A DNA stretch of 64,000 nt from Chromatiaceae bacterium (GCA_027078745.1 JALWWO010000006.1:62001-126000), one strand, 5' to 3'. Positions 37,901-46,986 are shown, counted from the stretch's first letter. Made by a program: numbers and translations. The notes: generated by a model from the sequence alone, not told the origin.

Positions 37901-39154
37901 AAAACTCTGTGGAAGACGATTTTTTTCCCGGGCTTCGTCGCCCTGCTCCTCAGCCTCGGATGCAGCGCTGCGGAGACTGCCGCGCAACAAATCGAAAGAT
38001 CCGCTCGGTTCCTGAAGCAAGTGTTAGCACTGCCCAAAGCCAGTCTGTTGATCGAAGAAGATCATCGAACCCTGCTGGCACTTCGTCCAGACCTCGGACG
38101 CATTCCCGCCTCCACCATGAAGATTCTCACCGCCCTGATGGCGCTGCGGCACTGGGGGCCCGAATATCGGTTTTCCACCCGCTTCTATTTGGATGCAAAA
38201 GGCTGGCTCTGGGTGCGGGGGGGCGGCGATCCCTATCTGGTCTCGGAAGAGCTGGCGCGGATCGCTCGGGCCTTAAAGGCGCGGGGCTTGGCAGAGGTTC
38301 GAGGCATCGGCTTGGATGACAGCCTGTTTTCCCCCGAGCTCCGCATGCCTGGGCGGGGTACTTCGAACAACCCCTATGATGCGCCCATCACCGCCCTAGC
38401 GGCGAATTTCAACACGGTTTCCCTTATCAACCGGAACGGGCATGTGCGATCTGCCGAACCTCAAACCCCTCTCACCCCCCTCGCAAGCACGATGGGAAAA
38501 GAACTGGGTCCAGGCAAGCATCGGGTGAATCTCCGAGATCGAACCACCGCCCTCCGGTACTTCGGGGAACTCTTCCTCGCCAAGCTGCGGGAACAGGGAA
38601 TCGCCGCAGAGCAGCATGTTCGCCTGGGTTCCGTGCCCGTCGATGCGAAACCCTTCTATCGCCATGAGAACCATCGGAATCTGCGGGCGGTGGTGCAGGC
38701 TATGTTGGCCTATTCCAACAATTTCATCGCCAACGATCTGTTCCTCCTGCTGTCCGATCCCAGCGGGCAGGCGCGGGGCTTAAACACCAAAACCGCCCAG
38801 CACCGGATGGAAACCTGGTTTGCCGAAGAACTGGGTTGGCGCGGGCATCGCATCGAGGATGGAGCGGGGCTTTCTCGGGGCAACCGCCTCAGCGCCCGCC
38901 AGCTTGTGAGCGCTCTCCGAGCCTTCGCGCCCTATCGGGATCTACTCCCTCGACAAAATGATCAGATCCGCGCCAAGACAGGCACTTTGCGCGGGGTGAG
39001 TTGCTATGCGGGTTTTGTGCGCCGCCAGCACCGTTGGGTGCCCTTCGCCCTGCTCATCAATCAGCCGGTGGCCTATTCCCTGCGCCTGCGGGTGGCGGAA
39101 GCCTTGGCAACCCTTTCCGATCTCTCTGCCTATTGCCCTGCTGATACCTGTTAA
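37901..39154 (+). CDS. dacB: D-alanyl-D-alanine carboxypeptidase/endopeptidase (PBP4, S13 family)
   Basis: Periplasmic serine peptidase that trims or opens peptidoglycan crosslinks. The 417-residue protein has a signal peptide and the three active-site motifs: S-x-x-K as STMK, S-x-N as YSNNF, and K-T-G as AKTGTLRG. The inserted domain between the first two motifs is as expected for S13. An in-frame ATG at 37868 would add 11 residues; MKTLWKTIFF at 37901 gives a conventional signal peptide. It is followed by a protease lipoprotein gene four bases later. Confidence 0.94.
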   Translation, partial: KTLWKTIFFPGFVALLLSLGCSAAETAAQQIERSARFLKQVLALPKASLLIEEDHRTLLALRPDLGRIPASTMKILTALMALRHWGPEYRFSTRFYLDAKGWLWVRGGGDPYLVSEELARIARALKARGLAEVRGIGLDDSLFSPELRMPGRGTSNNPYDAPITALAANFNTVSLINRNGHVRSAEPQTPLTPLASTMGKELGPGKHRVNLRDRTTALRYFGELFLAKLREQGIAAEQHVRLGSVPVDAKPFYRHENHRNLRAVVQAMLAYSNNFIANDLFLLLSDPSGQARGLNTKTAQHRMETWFAEELGWRGHRIEDGAGLSRGNRLSARQLVSALRAFAPYRDLLPRQNDQIRAKTGTLRGVSCYAGFVRRQHRWVPFALLINQPVAYSLRLRVAEALATLSDLSAYCPADTC

Positions 39155-39158
39155 ACGG

Positions 39159-39953
39159 ATGAAAACGATTCCCCTGCTCTGCCTGTTTTCCTGGCTCTTG
39201 GTCGGCTGTGTGAGTACGCCAAGCCCTGTTCCCAACTGGCTATCGGGAAAACCCTATCCCACCTTGGCCCCCCTGCTGCGCCAGGTCACGCCTGCAGTCG
39301 TGAACATTTCCGCCATGACCAAATCGATCTCCACGAACCATCCCTTCCTCAACGATCCCGAGTTCCGCCGGTTCCTCGAACGATTGGATCTGCCCATTCC
39401 CCGCGTGCCTCGGGAATATCAGCAGCGCAGCGTGGGTTCTGGATTCGTCATCGACGCCCAGCAAGGTTATGTGCTCACCAACGCCCATGTGGTGGAGAAC
39501 GCCCATACCATCCTCGTCACCCTCAAGGATCGGCGCAGCTATCGGGCAAGATTGCTGGGCATTGACGAGAACACGGATATCGCTGTGCTCCAGCTGGAGC
39601 CCGTGCCGTCCGGACTCTCCGCTCTGCGATTCGCGGATTCCGATGGGTTGGAAGTAGGGGATTTTGTGCTGGCCATCGGCAATCCCTTCGGCATCGGCCA
39701 GACGGTCACTTCCGGCATTGTCAGCGCCCTGGGTCGGGAAGCCCCCACCGGTCTGGTGGGACTCATCCAGACCGATGCTTCCATCAATCCGGGCAATTCT
39801 GGTGGTCCGCTCATCGATCTCGGCGGGGCAGTGGTGGGGGTCAACACGGCGCTGTTAGGGCCTACGGGCAGCAATGTGGGCATCGGGTTCGCAGTCCCTG
39901 CGAACCAGGCGGAGGCAGCGTTCCGCCGCGTGCTCACAGGGATTCGAGACTAG
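39159..39953 (+). CDS. DegP-like trypsin-family protease lipoprotein without PDZ domain
   Basis: A 264-residue S1C serine protease. The signal peptide ends in the lipobox LLVGC, so it should be membrane-anchored in the periplasm. The triad is clear: His in LTNAHVV, Asp in ENTDIAVLQ, Ser in PGNSGGPL. The protein ends right after the protease domain (VGIGFAVPANQAEAAFRRVL), whereas DegP/DegQ/DegS continue into one or two PDZ domains. No frameshifted PDZ remnant follows. Stop codons of this gene and the convergent His/Pro-rich lipoprotein gene overlap by four bases. Confidence 0.92.
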   Translation: MKTIPLLCLFSWLLVGCVSTPSPVPNWLSGKPYPTLAPLLRQVTPAVVNISAMTKSISTNHPFLNDPEFRRFLERLDLPIPRVPREYQQRSVGSGFVIDAQQGYVLTNAHVVENAHTILVTLKDRRSYRARLLGIDENTDIAVLQLEPVPSGLSALRFADSDGLEVGDFVLAIGNPFGIGQTVTSGIVSALGREAPTGLVGLIQTDASINPGNSGGPLIDLGGAVVGVNTALLGPTGSNVGIGFAVPANQAEAAFRRVLTGIRD

Positions 39954-40405
39954 CGCCGGAACCCGCCGCGCCGACCGCCGCCGCCCCTGGGCATCCCACC
40001 GACCCGAGGCCGGCCCATGCCCCCACGACTTCCCCTGAATCCGGGCGAAGGCCGATGGCCCGCCGGTGGTCGATAGCCAGGTCGATGTCCAGGGGGGCGA
40101 GAACCCCCAGAGGGGGGCCGATGGCTCGGGGGCCTGGGTCCCGCGCCTGGCGGCGGTCGATGACCCGGGGGTCTGGGTCCTGCACCCGGTGGTCGATGAC
40201 CCGGGGGCGGCGGCCGGTGTGCAGGCGGTGGGAGGGGCAGGGGAGGCCGATGGGCATCGACGATAATGGTTCCACCCCAGTAGGGATAGGGATCGTAATA
40301 ATCCCCGTAGACGGGGCTGTACCCATCGTAAGCGGGCGGATGGGCACAACCCCCGATACCGAGAGAAAGGCCCAGTATCCCGATGCCAAAAATCTTGTGA
40401 TTCAT
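39950..40405 (-). CDS. His/Pro/Arg-rich repetitive lipoprotein, function unknown
   Basis: A 151-residue protein with a signal peptide and Cys in LGIGGCAHPP. A Tyr-rich segment (GYSPVYGDYYDPYPYW) comes next, then about 60 residues of imperfect HRPPxG repeats and a Gly/Arg-rich tail. The composition suggests an unfolded surface or metal/polyanion-binding protein, but no family is recognised. The opposite strand is also open over part of it, so caution is due. The signal peptide and the ATGA coupling to the VOC lipoprotein gene favour this strand. Confidence 0.7.
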   Translation of the reverse strand: MNHKIFGIGILGLSLGIGGCAHPPAYDGYSPVYGDYYDPYPYWGGTIIVDAHRPPLPLPPPAHRPPPPGHRPPGAGPRPPGHRPPPGAGPRPPSHRPPSGGSRPPGHRPGYRPPAGHRPSPGFRGSRGGMGRPRVGGMPRGGGGRRGGFRR

Positions 40406-41241
40406 CGGACTTCCTCCACCGGCTGCCAGCGCTGTAGCATGAGGAGGGCGCCGGCGGGATCTGCGATGAGGGCCACCGTCCCATCGCTGGGCGGTTCATC
40501 CGTGCCCACGAGGAGCTTGCCGCCCAATGCTACCGCCCGTTCGCTCATCACCTTTGGGTCCTCGACCCGCACCACCGGCACCCAGCGGCTTTCCAGTTCC
40601 TTGCGTCGCAGTACACGCACGCCGGCGAGCCAGCGATCCCCCTGCAGGAGCACCCAATAGTCCGCTCGGATCTTCTGCACGGCATAGCCCGCGAGTTCTT
40701 CATAAAAAGCGAGGGATTTTTCCGCATCCTGGGTCCAAAGCTCATCCCAGAGCCAACCGTTGATCTGGGGCAGATGATCCGGCGGATCGCCGGTTTTGCT
40801 GTGCAACAGCACCAGTTGCGCCCCCTGGGGATCGGATACCAGGGCAAACCGGCCCCTTCTGGGGAGATCCCGCGGTTTCTCCAAGATTTTCCCACCGCGG
40901 TCGAGGATCGCTTGGGCCGCCCGATCCACATTTCGCACGGAGAAGGAGGGCAGCCAACGACCGAACACCGGCGTTTCCCTAGGATTGGGTACGACTACGA
41001 TGCTGGCAATGGGTCGGGTGCCCAGAAAGAGCTGGGTAAAGCGTCCCTGGGTTTCCGCAGACCAGCCGAAGAGCTGGGTATAGAAGGGAATGACCCGCTC
41101 GGCATCTTCCACCAAAAGATCATGCCAGACCACCTTGCCGGGCAACCAATGGTTTGTGGCCTGCTGGGTGATGGGAGGCGGGCCGCTGGCACAGCCCACC
41201 AGCAACAGGAGGGAGAACAGAGAGAGCAACGGCTTTTTCAT
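40402..41241 (-). CDS. Lipoprotein with two VOC (glyoxalase/bleomycin-resistance) domains
   Basis: A 279-residue protein. MKKPLLSLFSLLLLVGC is a lipoprotein signal peptide. Two VOC modules follow: about residues 30-150 (VVWHDLLVEDAERVIPFYTQLFGW) and about 155-270 (LWDELWTQDAEKSLAFYEELAGY). VOC proteins are normally cytoplasmic metalloenzymes or binding proteins, so export is unusual. The substrate is unknown. ATG 41241 is chosen for the signal peptide; an in-frame upstream start would add 12 polar residues. It overlaps the His/Pro-rich lipoprotein gene by four bases. Confidence 0.88.
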   Translation of the reverse strand: MKKPLLSLFSLLLLVGCASGPPPITQQATNHWLPGKVVWHDLLVEDAERVIPFYTQLFGWSAETQGRFTQLFLGTRPIASIVVVPNPRETPVFGRWLPSFSVRNVDRAAQAILDRGGKILEKPRDLPRRGRFALVSDPQGAQLVLLHSKTGDPPDHLPQINGWLWDELWTQDAEKSLAFYEELAGYAVQKIRADYWVLLQGDRWLAGVRVLRRKELESRWVPVVRVEDPKVMSERAVALGGKLLVGTDEPPSDGTVALIADPAGALLMLQRWQPVEEVR

Positions 41242-41392
41242 ATCTCGGGAAACGGACGATTCGATTTTTGGGCCCAAGATAACAGAAAAAACACCGGATC
41301 ACAGGAGGCAGCCCGCTCTCTGCGCAGAACCGTGCTGCTTCTCCCCAACGGGATTTCGGTACACTAAATGATTTTGGAAAAGGAGGTCTTCG

Positions 41393-42145
41393 ATGCCTCG
41401 CTTGGCGGTGATCGGCGGTTCCGGATTTTCTTCCCTGCCCGGACTGCTGGCCCTGGAAACCATCGTCATTCGTAGCGCCTACGGTTTGCCCTCTGGCCCT
41501 GTCATTCGGGGGCGGTTGGGGGATCGGGAATTGTTCTTCCTGGCAAGACACGGGGAAGATCAACGAATTCCTCCCCACGATGTGAACTATCGCGCCAACA
41601 TCGACGGGCTCCGACAATGTGGGGCGGAATGGGTGGTGGGCTTGGGGGCCGTCGGCGGTATCGGGCCGCAGTACGGCCCCGGCGTCCTGGCAGTTCCCGA
41701 TCAACTCATCGATTACACCTATGGGCGCGCGCATACCTTCTTCACCGCAGGCACTGGCGGGAAGGAGGTCAATCATATCGAGTTCACGGAACCCTATTGC
41801 GAGCAGTTGCGCCAAGCGCTGTTGCGCAGTGGGGCTGCTGCTGAATTGCCCCTGATAGACGGGGGCACCTATGGGGCAACCCAGGGGCCCCGTTTGGAAA
41901 CCGCCGCCGAAGTGCGCCGCCTGGAGCGGGATGGGTGCGATCTGGTGGGCATGACCGGCATGCCGGAAGCTGCCTTAGCCCGAGAAGCAGGACTCTGCTA
42001 TGCCTGCTTGGCGTTCGTGGTCAACTGGGCGGCGGGAAAGGGTTCGGGAACCAGCCTGCTTTCCGAAATGCGCTGCCATCTGGATCGCTGCATCCAGGGC
42101 GTTGTTTCGGTCTTGGAAACGCTGGTGCGGACTCATGGGGATTGA
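41393..42145 (+). CDS. S-methyl-5'-thioinosine phosphorylase
   Basis: MtnP/PNP-family phosphorylase of the methionine salvage route that runs via methylthioinosine in gammaproteobacteria. It has 250 residues. GGSGFSSLPG is the phosphate loop, FLARHG and VNYRANIDGL follow, and YGATQGPRLETAAEVRR and DLVGMTGMPEAALARE form the base and ribose site. The second motif region is the feature that usually separates methylthioinosine from methylthioadenosine enzymes, though exact specificity is inferred. AAAGGAGG precedes the ATG. Confidence 0.9.
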   Translation: MPRLAVIGGSGFSSLPGLLALETIVIRSAYGLPSGPVIRGRLGDRELFFLARHGEDQRIPPHDVNYRANIDGLRQCGAEWVVGLGAVGGIGPQYGPGVLAVPDQLIDYTYGRAHTFFTAGTGGKEVNHIEFTEPYCEQLRQALLRSGAAAELPLIDGGTYGATQGPRLETAAEVRRLERDGCDLVGMTGMPEAALAREAGLCYACLAFVVNWAAGKGSGTSLLSEMRCHLDRCIQGVVSVLETLVRTHGD

Positions 42146-42148
42146 TCC

Positions 42149-43531
42149 CTATTCATAGATCAGATCCGGCAACCAGGTGGCCAGGGCAGGCCAGAGCGCG
42201 AGGGCCAGCATCATCAGGAGCTGAATCAGGATGAAGGGAAACACGCCCCGATAGATCATGGGGGTGGTTACCTGGGGCGGCGCGACGCCCCGCAGATAGA
42301 AGAGGGAAAAGCCGAAGGGCGGGGTGAGAAAGGAGGTCTGTAGATTGATGGCGATCATCACCCCCAGCCAAACAGGGTCCAGCCCCAAGCTCAGCAGCAC
42401 TGGACCCACGATGGGCACCACCACAAAGGTAATCTCGATAAAGTCGAGCATAAAGCCCAACAGGAACATGACCAGCATCACCAGGGCGACCGCGCTCACT
42501 GTGCCCCCGGGCAAGCTGGTCAAGAAATCCGTGACCAATTCATCCCCTTCAAAGCCCCGGAAAGTAAGGGAGAAGAAGGCGGCGCCGATGAAGATGAGGA
42601 AGACCATGCTGGTGACCAAGGTGGTCTGCTCCATGACGGTCTTCAGGGATTGGAGGTTGAATTGCCCCCGAAGGGCGGCTAAGCCCATGGCACCCACCGC
42701 CCCCACGGAGGCGGCTTCCGTGGGGGTAGCCAGCCCCCCCAGGATAGAGCCCAGCACCGCGACGATGAGCACTAGGGGGGGCATCAGCACCAGCAGCACT
42801 TGGCGCAACAGGGCTTTTCCAGAAAGGTTGCGTTCCGATTTGGGAATGGCGGGCACGGCCTGAGGCCGGAAGAAGGCGATGCCCACCAGATAGAGGATGT
42901 AGCAGAGCACCAGGAGCAAGCCCGGGATCATGGCGCCCACGAACAGATCTCCCACAGACACTGTGTCCGGCGAGAACATGCCCATGTCCAACTGGGCCTG
43001 CTGATAGGCAGCGGAGAGCACATCGCCCAGCAAAACCAACACGATGGAGGGCGGGATGATCTGACCCAGGGTGCCGGAAGCGCAGATGGTGCCCGCCGCA
43101 ATGCTCGGATCATAGTTGCGCTTCAACATGGTGGGCAGGGAAAGCAATCCCATGGTGACCACGGTCGCGCCCACGATGCCCGTGCTCGCTGCCAACAGCA
43201 TCCCCACGATCATCACCGAGATGCCCAAACCGCCCCGCAGGGGACCGAAGAGCAGCGCCATGGTCTCCAACAGACTTTCCGCGATCCGCGACCGCTCCAG
43301 CATGACCCCCATGAACACGAACAGGGGCACGGCGATGAGGGTTTCATTGGTCATGATGCCGTAGATGCGGTTGGGCAGGGCTTCGAGGAAGGCGGGGTCG
43401 AAGAGATCGAACCATTCCCCGATGAAGGCGAAGACCAGGGCAGTACCCCCCAGAGACAGGGCCACCGGATAGCCCAGGAGCAACACTGCGCCCACGCTGA
43501 GAAAGAGCAATAGGGGCATGTATTCAAGCAT
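42149..43531 (-). CDS. dctM: TRAP transporter large permease (DctM type)
   Basis: The 460-residue membrane subunit that carries the substrate and Na+ pathway of a tripartite transporter. It has about 12 membrane segments, with the family stretches STGIVGATVVTMGLLSLP and SGTLGQIIPPSIVLVLLGDV in the first half and LDFIEITFVVVPIVGPVL in the second. Its start overlaps the small-subunit gene by eight bases. No periplasmic receptor gene (dctP or TAXI) is found in the adjoining sequence, so the receptor must be encoded elsewhere. Confidence 0.94.
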   Translation of the reverse strand: MLEYMPLLLFLSVGAVLLLGYPVALSLGGTALVFAFIGEWFDLFDPAFLEALPNRIYGIMTNETLIAVPLFVFMGVMLERSRIAESLLETMALLFGPLRGGLGISVMIVGMLLAASTGIVGATVVTMGLLSLPTMLKRNYDPSIAAGTICASGTLGQIIPPSIVLVLLGDVLSAAYQQAQLDMGMFSPDTVSVGDLFVGAMIPGLLLVLCYILYLVGIAFFRPQAVPAIPKSERNLSGKALLRQVLLVLMPPLVLIVAVLGSILGGLATPTEAASVGAVGAMGLAALRGQFNLQSLKTVMEQTTLVTSMVFLIFIGAAFFSLTFRGFEGDELVTDFLTSLPGGTVSAVALVMLVMFLLGFMLDFIEITFVVVPIVGPVLLSLGLDPVWLGVMIAINLQTSFLTPPFGFSLFYLRGVAPPQVTTPMIYRGVFPFILIQLLMMLALALWPALATWLPDLIYE

Positions 43532-44084
43532 TGGGTGCCTCCGGTTTTTGATCCCCTCGGCGCTCGATCTTTCCGCCGAGGAAGAGGAGATTGCGCAGGA
43601 ACAGGGCGAAGCCCTGAAGGAGCAACAGGGCGGGCAAGAGCAGGATCAGTGTTTTGAGGAGATACACCCCGGGCAGCCCGCCCGCTTCTCGGGAAGCTTC
43701 CCGCACATGCCAGGATTCCGCCACGTAGTCCCAGCTCACCCAGAGAATGAAACTGCACACGGGCAACAGGAGAAACAGGGTGCCCAGCAGATCTACCCAG
43801 GCTTTGCCTCGGGGGGAAAGTCGCTGATAGAAGATGTCCACCCGCACATGGGCGTCCTGTTGCAAGGTGTAGGCCGCCCCCAGCATGAAGAGGGTGGCAT
43901 GTAGATAAGTGATGGATTCCTGCATGCTGATCCAGCCCAGATCAAAGGCATAGCGCAGCACTACCACCGCAAAGGTGAGCAAGACCATGACGAGGGAGAG
44001 CCAAGACAGTGCTTTGCCGGTCCACTCGCTGAATCGGTCGAGGCCCTGTACCAAGCGAACCCAGGGGGAGGTTTGGGAAGTCAT
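43524..44084 (-). CDS. dctQ: TRAP transporter small permease (DctQ type)
   Basis: The 186-residue small membrane subunit with four membrane segments (starting near residues 22, 57, 98 and 145). It carries the DctQ-like stretches WISMQESITYLHATLFMLGAAYTLQQDAHVRVDIFYQRLSP, cut here to its key idea: an acidic/aromatic loop followed by HVRVD. The start ATG at 44084 is four bases from the DUF2782 gene's stop. Upstream in-frame starts would lie inside that gene and add unrelated residues. Confidence 0.9.
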   Translation of the reverse strand: MTSQTSPWVRLVQGLDRFSEWTGKALSWLSLVMVLLTFAVVVLRYAFDLGWISMQESITYLHATLFMLGAAYTLQQDAHVRVDIFYQRLSPRGKAWVDLLGTLFLLLPVCSFILWVSWDYVAESWHVREASREAGGLPGVYLLKTLILLLPALLLLQGFALFLRNLLFLGGKIERRGDQKPEAPNA

Positions 44085-44088
44085 CGCA

Positions 44089-44406
44089 CTACCAGCTATA
44101 GAGCAGCCATTGGGGAACCGCAGTATTCCACACGCGATCTTGTCGCACATCGAGTTGGCCATCGCCGTCGATATCCAACAAATAATAGGGCGGACCCACG
44201 GGCGGTTGCACGCGCACCATATAGAGCTGCCCGTTGACCCGGTATTCGTAAATGGTGCCCCGATCCGTTTCCCGAATCGTTACCTCTGGTTCGATAGTTT
44301 CCCCCTGATAGGCAGGTGGGAGCGCAGGGGCTTCTAGTTCAGAAGGCTGCGCGAAGGCGGCGAGGCACAGGGCGATGCTCAGAGCGATGATGGCGTATCG
44401 ATGCAA
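44089..44406 (-). CDS. DUF2782 periplasmic protein
   Basis: A 105-residue protein with a signal peptide (cut near LAAFA-QPSE). A small beta-rich domain follows, containing TIRETDRGTIYEYRVNGQLYMVRV-type features and a calcium-loop-like DIDGDGQLDVRQD, as in DUF2782 proteins of gammaproteobacteria. I prefer TTG 44406 as start because GAGGAA is spaced six bases before it, overlapping the menA stop; another TTG at 44433 would overlap menA. Function is unknown. Confidence 0.85.
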   Translation of the reverse strand: MHRYAIIALSIALCLAAFAQPSELEAPALPPAYQGETIEPEVTIRETDRGTIYEYRVNGQLYMVRVQPPVGPPYYLLDIDGDGQLDVRQDRVWNTAVPQWLLYSW

Positions 44407-44416
44407 CGGAAATTCC

Positions 44417-45295
44417 TCAGAGCGGTGCGGCAAGAAGACCGAAGATCATGAGCAAGCCCAAGCATACCTGATAACGGGCGGTTGCCCCTAGCAGCAAATT
44501 ATGGGCAGGCCCTGGGGAAAGCCGCCAGAATCGCCGGACCAGGATCAGCCCAGGAATCAGGGCCAAGCTTGCCCAATAGGCCCCGGGCGGCGGGCCGGCT
44601 AGGCTCCAGAGCAAGGGTGGAGCGAACAGAAAGCCGGCGTAGAGCCATCGGGTACCCAACGGACCCAGCTGAAGGGCCAGAGTACGCCGCCCCGCCTGAA
44701 GATCTGCTTCCCGATCCCGATCATTGTTGACCAGCAGCACGGCGGCGGCGGGCAGCCCCAGCACCGTGCCGGCGAGCAAAGCTTGTTGGGAAAGCTGCGA
44801 GCTTTGGAGATAATCGCTGCCTCCCACTGCGGCTACGCCGAAAAAGAGCAGTACGAGCCCTTCCCCGAAGGGCGTGTAGGCGAGGGGCTTGGGGCCGCCC
44901 GAGTAGGCATAGCCCAGGCCTAGGGAGAGCAGACCTAAGACCACGATGGGCCAGCCCCCAAGGTATGCCAGCCAGACCCCCAAGCAGAAGGCCCCCAGAA
45001 AGGCCAGCATCGCCCCCCGTCTCACCTGATCGGGATGCAGCCAGCCTTGGGCGCTGGCCCGCGGGGGTCCCAATCGGTCGGGACGGTCCGCACCGCGTTC
45101 GAAATCCCTAGCATCGTTATAGAGATTGGTGCCGATCTGAATCAGCAGGGCCGCGATCAGGGTTGCGAATCCGACGGTCCCGCGAAACTGCCCCGTCTCC
45201 CACCAGGCCAGGGCATTGCCCACCAGTACCGGCACCGCGGCCAAGCTCAGGGTTTTGGGTCGGATGGCAAGCCACCAGGCCGCGGCGGGATGCAT
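44417..45295 (-). CDS. menA: 1,4-dihydroxy-2-naphthoate polyprenyltransferase
   Basis: UbiA-family membrane enzyme that joins dihydroxynaphthoate to a polyprenyl diphosphate in menaquinone synthesis. The 292-residue protein has about eight to nine membrane segments. The first Asp-rich motif is NLYNDARDFERGADRPDR and the second is NNDRDREADLQAGRRTLA. The start WLAIRPKTLSLAAVPVLVG is typical of MenA. ATG 45295 lies seven bases after the menB stop. Longer in-frame readings run into menB and are rejected. Confidence 0.95.
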   Translation of the reverse strand: MHPAAAWWLAIRPKTLSLAAVPVLVGNALAWWETGQFRGTVGFATLIAALLIQIGTNLYNDARDFERGADRPDRLGPPRASAQGWLHPDQVRRGAMLAFLGAFCLGVWLAYLGGWPIVVLGLLSLGLGYAYSGGPKPLAYTPFGEGLVLLFFGVAAVGGSDYLQSSQLSQQALLAGTVLGLPAAAVLLVNNDRDREADLQAGRRTLALQLGPLGTRWLYAGFLFAPPLLWSLAGPPPGAYWASLALIPGLILVRRFWRLSPGPAHNLLLGATARYQVCLGLLMIFGLLAAPL

Positions 45296-45302
45296 GGACA
45301 AC

Positions 45303-46133
45303 TCAGGGACGGCGGGGAAAATGCTTGAAGTTCGGCGATCGCTTCTGGAGAAAGGCATCTCGACCTTCCTGGGCTTCGGCGGTCTGATAGAACAGGGCGG
45401 TAGCATTGCCCGCCAGTTCCTGAATACCTGCCAAGCCATCGGTATCTGCATTGAATCCGGCTTTCATCAGGCGTAGAGCGGTGGGGGAATGGCGCAGGAT
45501 CTCCCGACACCAGCGCAGGGTTTCCGCCTCCAGCTCTGCCAGAGGCACCACCGCGTTGACCAGCCCCATGGCCAAGGCCTGCTGGGCATCGTACTGACGG
45601 CATAGAAACCAGATCTCTTTGGCGCGTTTCAAGCCCACCGTGCGGGCGAGCAGACCCGCCCCCAAGCCCGCATCGAAGCTACCCACCTTCGGCCCCGTCT
45701 GCCCGAACCTGGCATTGTCCGCGGCGATGCTGAGGTCGCACACCAGATGCAGCACATGCCCGCCCCCGATGGCAAAGCCTGCGATCATGGCGATCACCGG
45801 CTTGGGCAACCGGCGGATCTGCAATTGCAGATCCAACACATTGAGGGATTCCATCCCCTGTTCGTCCCGATAGCCCTGTTCCCCGCGGATCTTCTGATCA
45901 CCGCCGGCGCAAAAAGCCTGATCGCCCGCACCGCGCAGGATGATCACGCCGATTTCCGGATCCAGATGGGCCCGTTGAAAGGCTTGCATCAGCTCCCGCA
46001 CGGTCTGGGGCCGGAACGCATTGCGCACCTGGGGGCGGTTGATGCTGATACAGGCGATGCCTTCTTTCTGCTGATAGAGCACATCTTGAAAAGAAATGTC
46101 TTTCGGGGTTTCCCAGGGGATCGATGCCTTCAT
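45303..46133 (-). CDS. menB: 1,4-dihydroxy-2-naphthoyl-CoA synthase
   Basis: Crotonase-fold enzyme that closes the naphthoquinone ring in menaquinone synthesis. The 276-residue protein has the MenB-specific stretches [44 protein letters not shown] and [14 protein letters not shown]. The ATG at 46133 is taken over a TTG two codons earlier. It is the first gene of a minus-strand unit menB-menA-DUF2782-dctQ-dctM. It is divergent from rpiA. Confidence 0.96.
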   Translation of the reverse strand: MKASIPWETPKDISFQDVLYQQKEGIACISINRPQVRNAFRPQTVRELMQAFQRAHLDPEIGVIILRGAGDQAFCAGGDQKIRGEQGYRDEQGMESLNVLDLQLQIRRLPKPVIAMIAGFAIGGGHVLHLVCDLSIAADNARFGQTGPKVGSFDAGLGAGLLARTVGLKRAKEIWFLCRQYDAQQALAMGLVNAVVPLAELEAETLRWCREILRHSPTALRLMKAGFNADTDGLAGIQELAGNATALFYQTAEAQEGRDAFLQKRSPNFKHFPRRP

Positions 46134-46276
46134 CTTCAACGGTTCTCAGCGGCTGGAAAAAGACATGGTAGTATACGAAATTTGCCGGAAGCGCCCTGCG
46201 TCCTCTTTGATCCAGCAAGGGGCGATTCTCCCGAACCGAGGGCATTCCGCGTGGGAAAATCCAAACGGAGGTTGCG

Positions 46277-46936
46277 ATGAATCAAGATGAGATGAAAAAA
46301 CGAGCGGCGGAAGCTGCCCTGGACTATGTGGAAGGGGGCATCATCGGCGTGGGCACGGGCAGCACGGTCAATCATTTCATCGATGCCCTGGCCAAGGTGC
46401 GCGGCCGCATCGAAGGGGCGGTATCCAGCTCAGAAGCTTCCACCGAACGCCTGAAGCAACGGGGCATTCCCGTGTACGATCTCAACGCCACCGGCGGGTT
46501 GTCCCTTTATGTGGATGGGGCCGATGAGTCCAACCCACAATTACAGCTCATCAAGGGGGGCGGCGGTGCGCTCACCCGGGAAAAGATCGTAGCGGCCGCC
46601 AGTGAAAAATTTGTCTGCATCGCGGATGAAAGCAAGCTGGTGCAGATCCTGGGCAAGTTTCCCCTGCCGGTGGAGGTCATTCCCATGGCCCGCAGCTATG
46701 TGGCTCGGGAACTGGTGAAGCTCGGCGGCACCCCTGTGTGGCGGGAAAATTTCATCACGGACAACGGGAATCTGATTCTCGATGTGGCGCACTTGGAGAT
46801 CCTGGAACCCAGAAAGCTGGAACAGCAGATCAACAATATCGCCGGTGTGGTTACCGTGGGCATCTTCGCCCTGCGACCGGCGGACGTGCTGATTCTGGGC
46901 ACCTCGGCGGGAACCAAAACCCTGCAGCGCCAATAA
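46277..46936 (+). CDS. rpiA: Ribose-5-phosphate isomerase A
   Basis: Interconverts ribose-5-phosphate and ribulose-5-phosphate. It has 219 residues with [55 protein letters not shown]-type catalytic features (Asp in DGADE, Lys in KGGGGAL) and a normal length. A GGAGG ribosome site lies just before the ATG. It is a single gene ending at a bidirectional terminator shared with the porin gene. Confidence 0.97.
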   Translation: MNQDEMKKRAAEAALDYVEGGIIGVGTGSTVNHFIDALAKVRGRIEGAVSSSEASTERLKQRGIPVYDLNATGGLSLYVDGADESNPQLQLIKGGGGALTREKIVAAASEKFVCIADESKLVQILGKFPLPVEVIPMARSYVARELVKLGGTPVWRENFITDNGNLILDVAHLEILEPRKLEQQINNIAGVVTVGIFALRPADVLILGTSAGTKTLQRQ

Positions 46937-46937
46937 A

Positions 46938-46961
46938 AAACGGGGCTGTGCAGCCCCGTTT
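46938..46961. terminator. Bidirectional intrinsic terminator between rpiA and the porin gene
   Basis: An 11-base-pair perfect stem, AAACGGGGCTG and CAGCCCCGTTT, encloses a two-base loop, so the top pairs probably open. It has an A-run on the left (T-run for the minus strand) and TTTCTCGTT on the right. It lies just after the rpiA stop and before the porin stop, serving both. Confidence 0.88.
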
Positions 46962-46986
46962 CTCGTTCCGATCGAGGGTTCGATCG

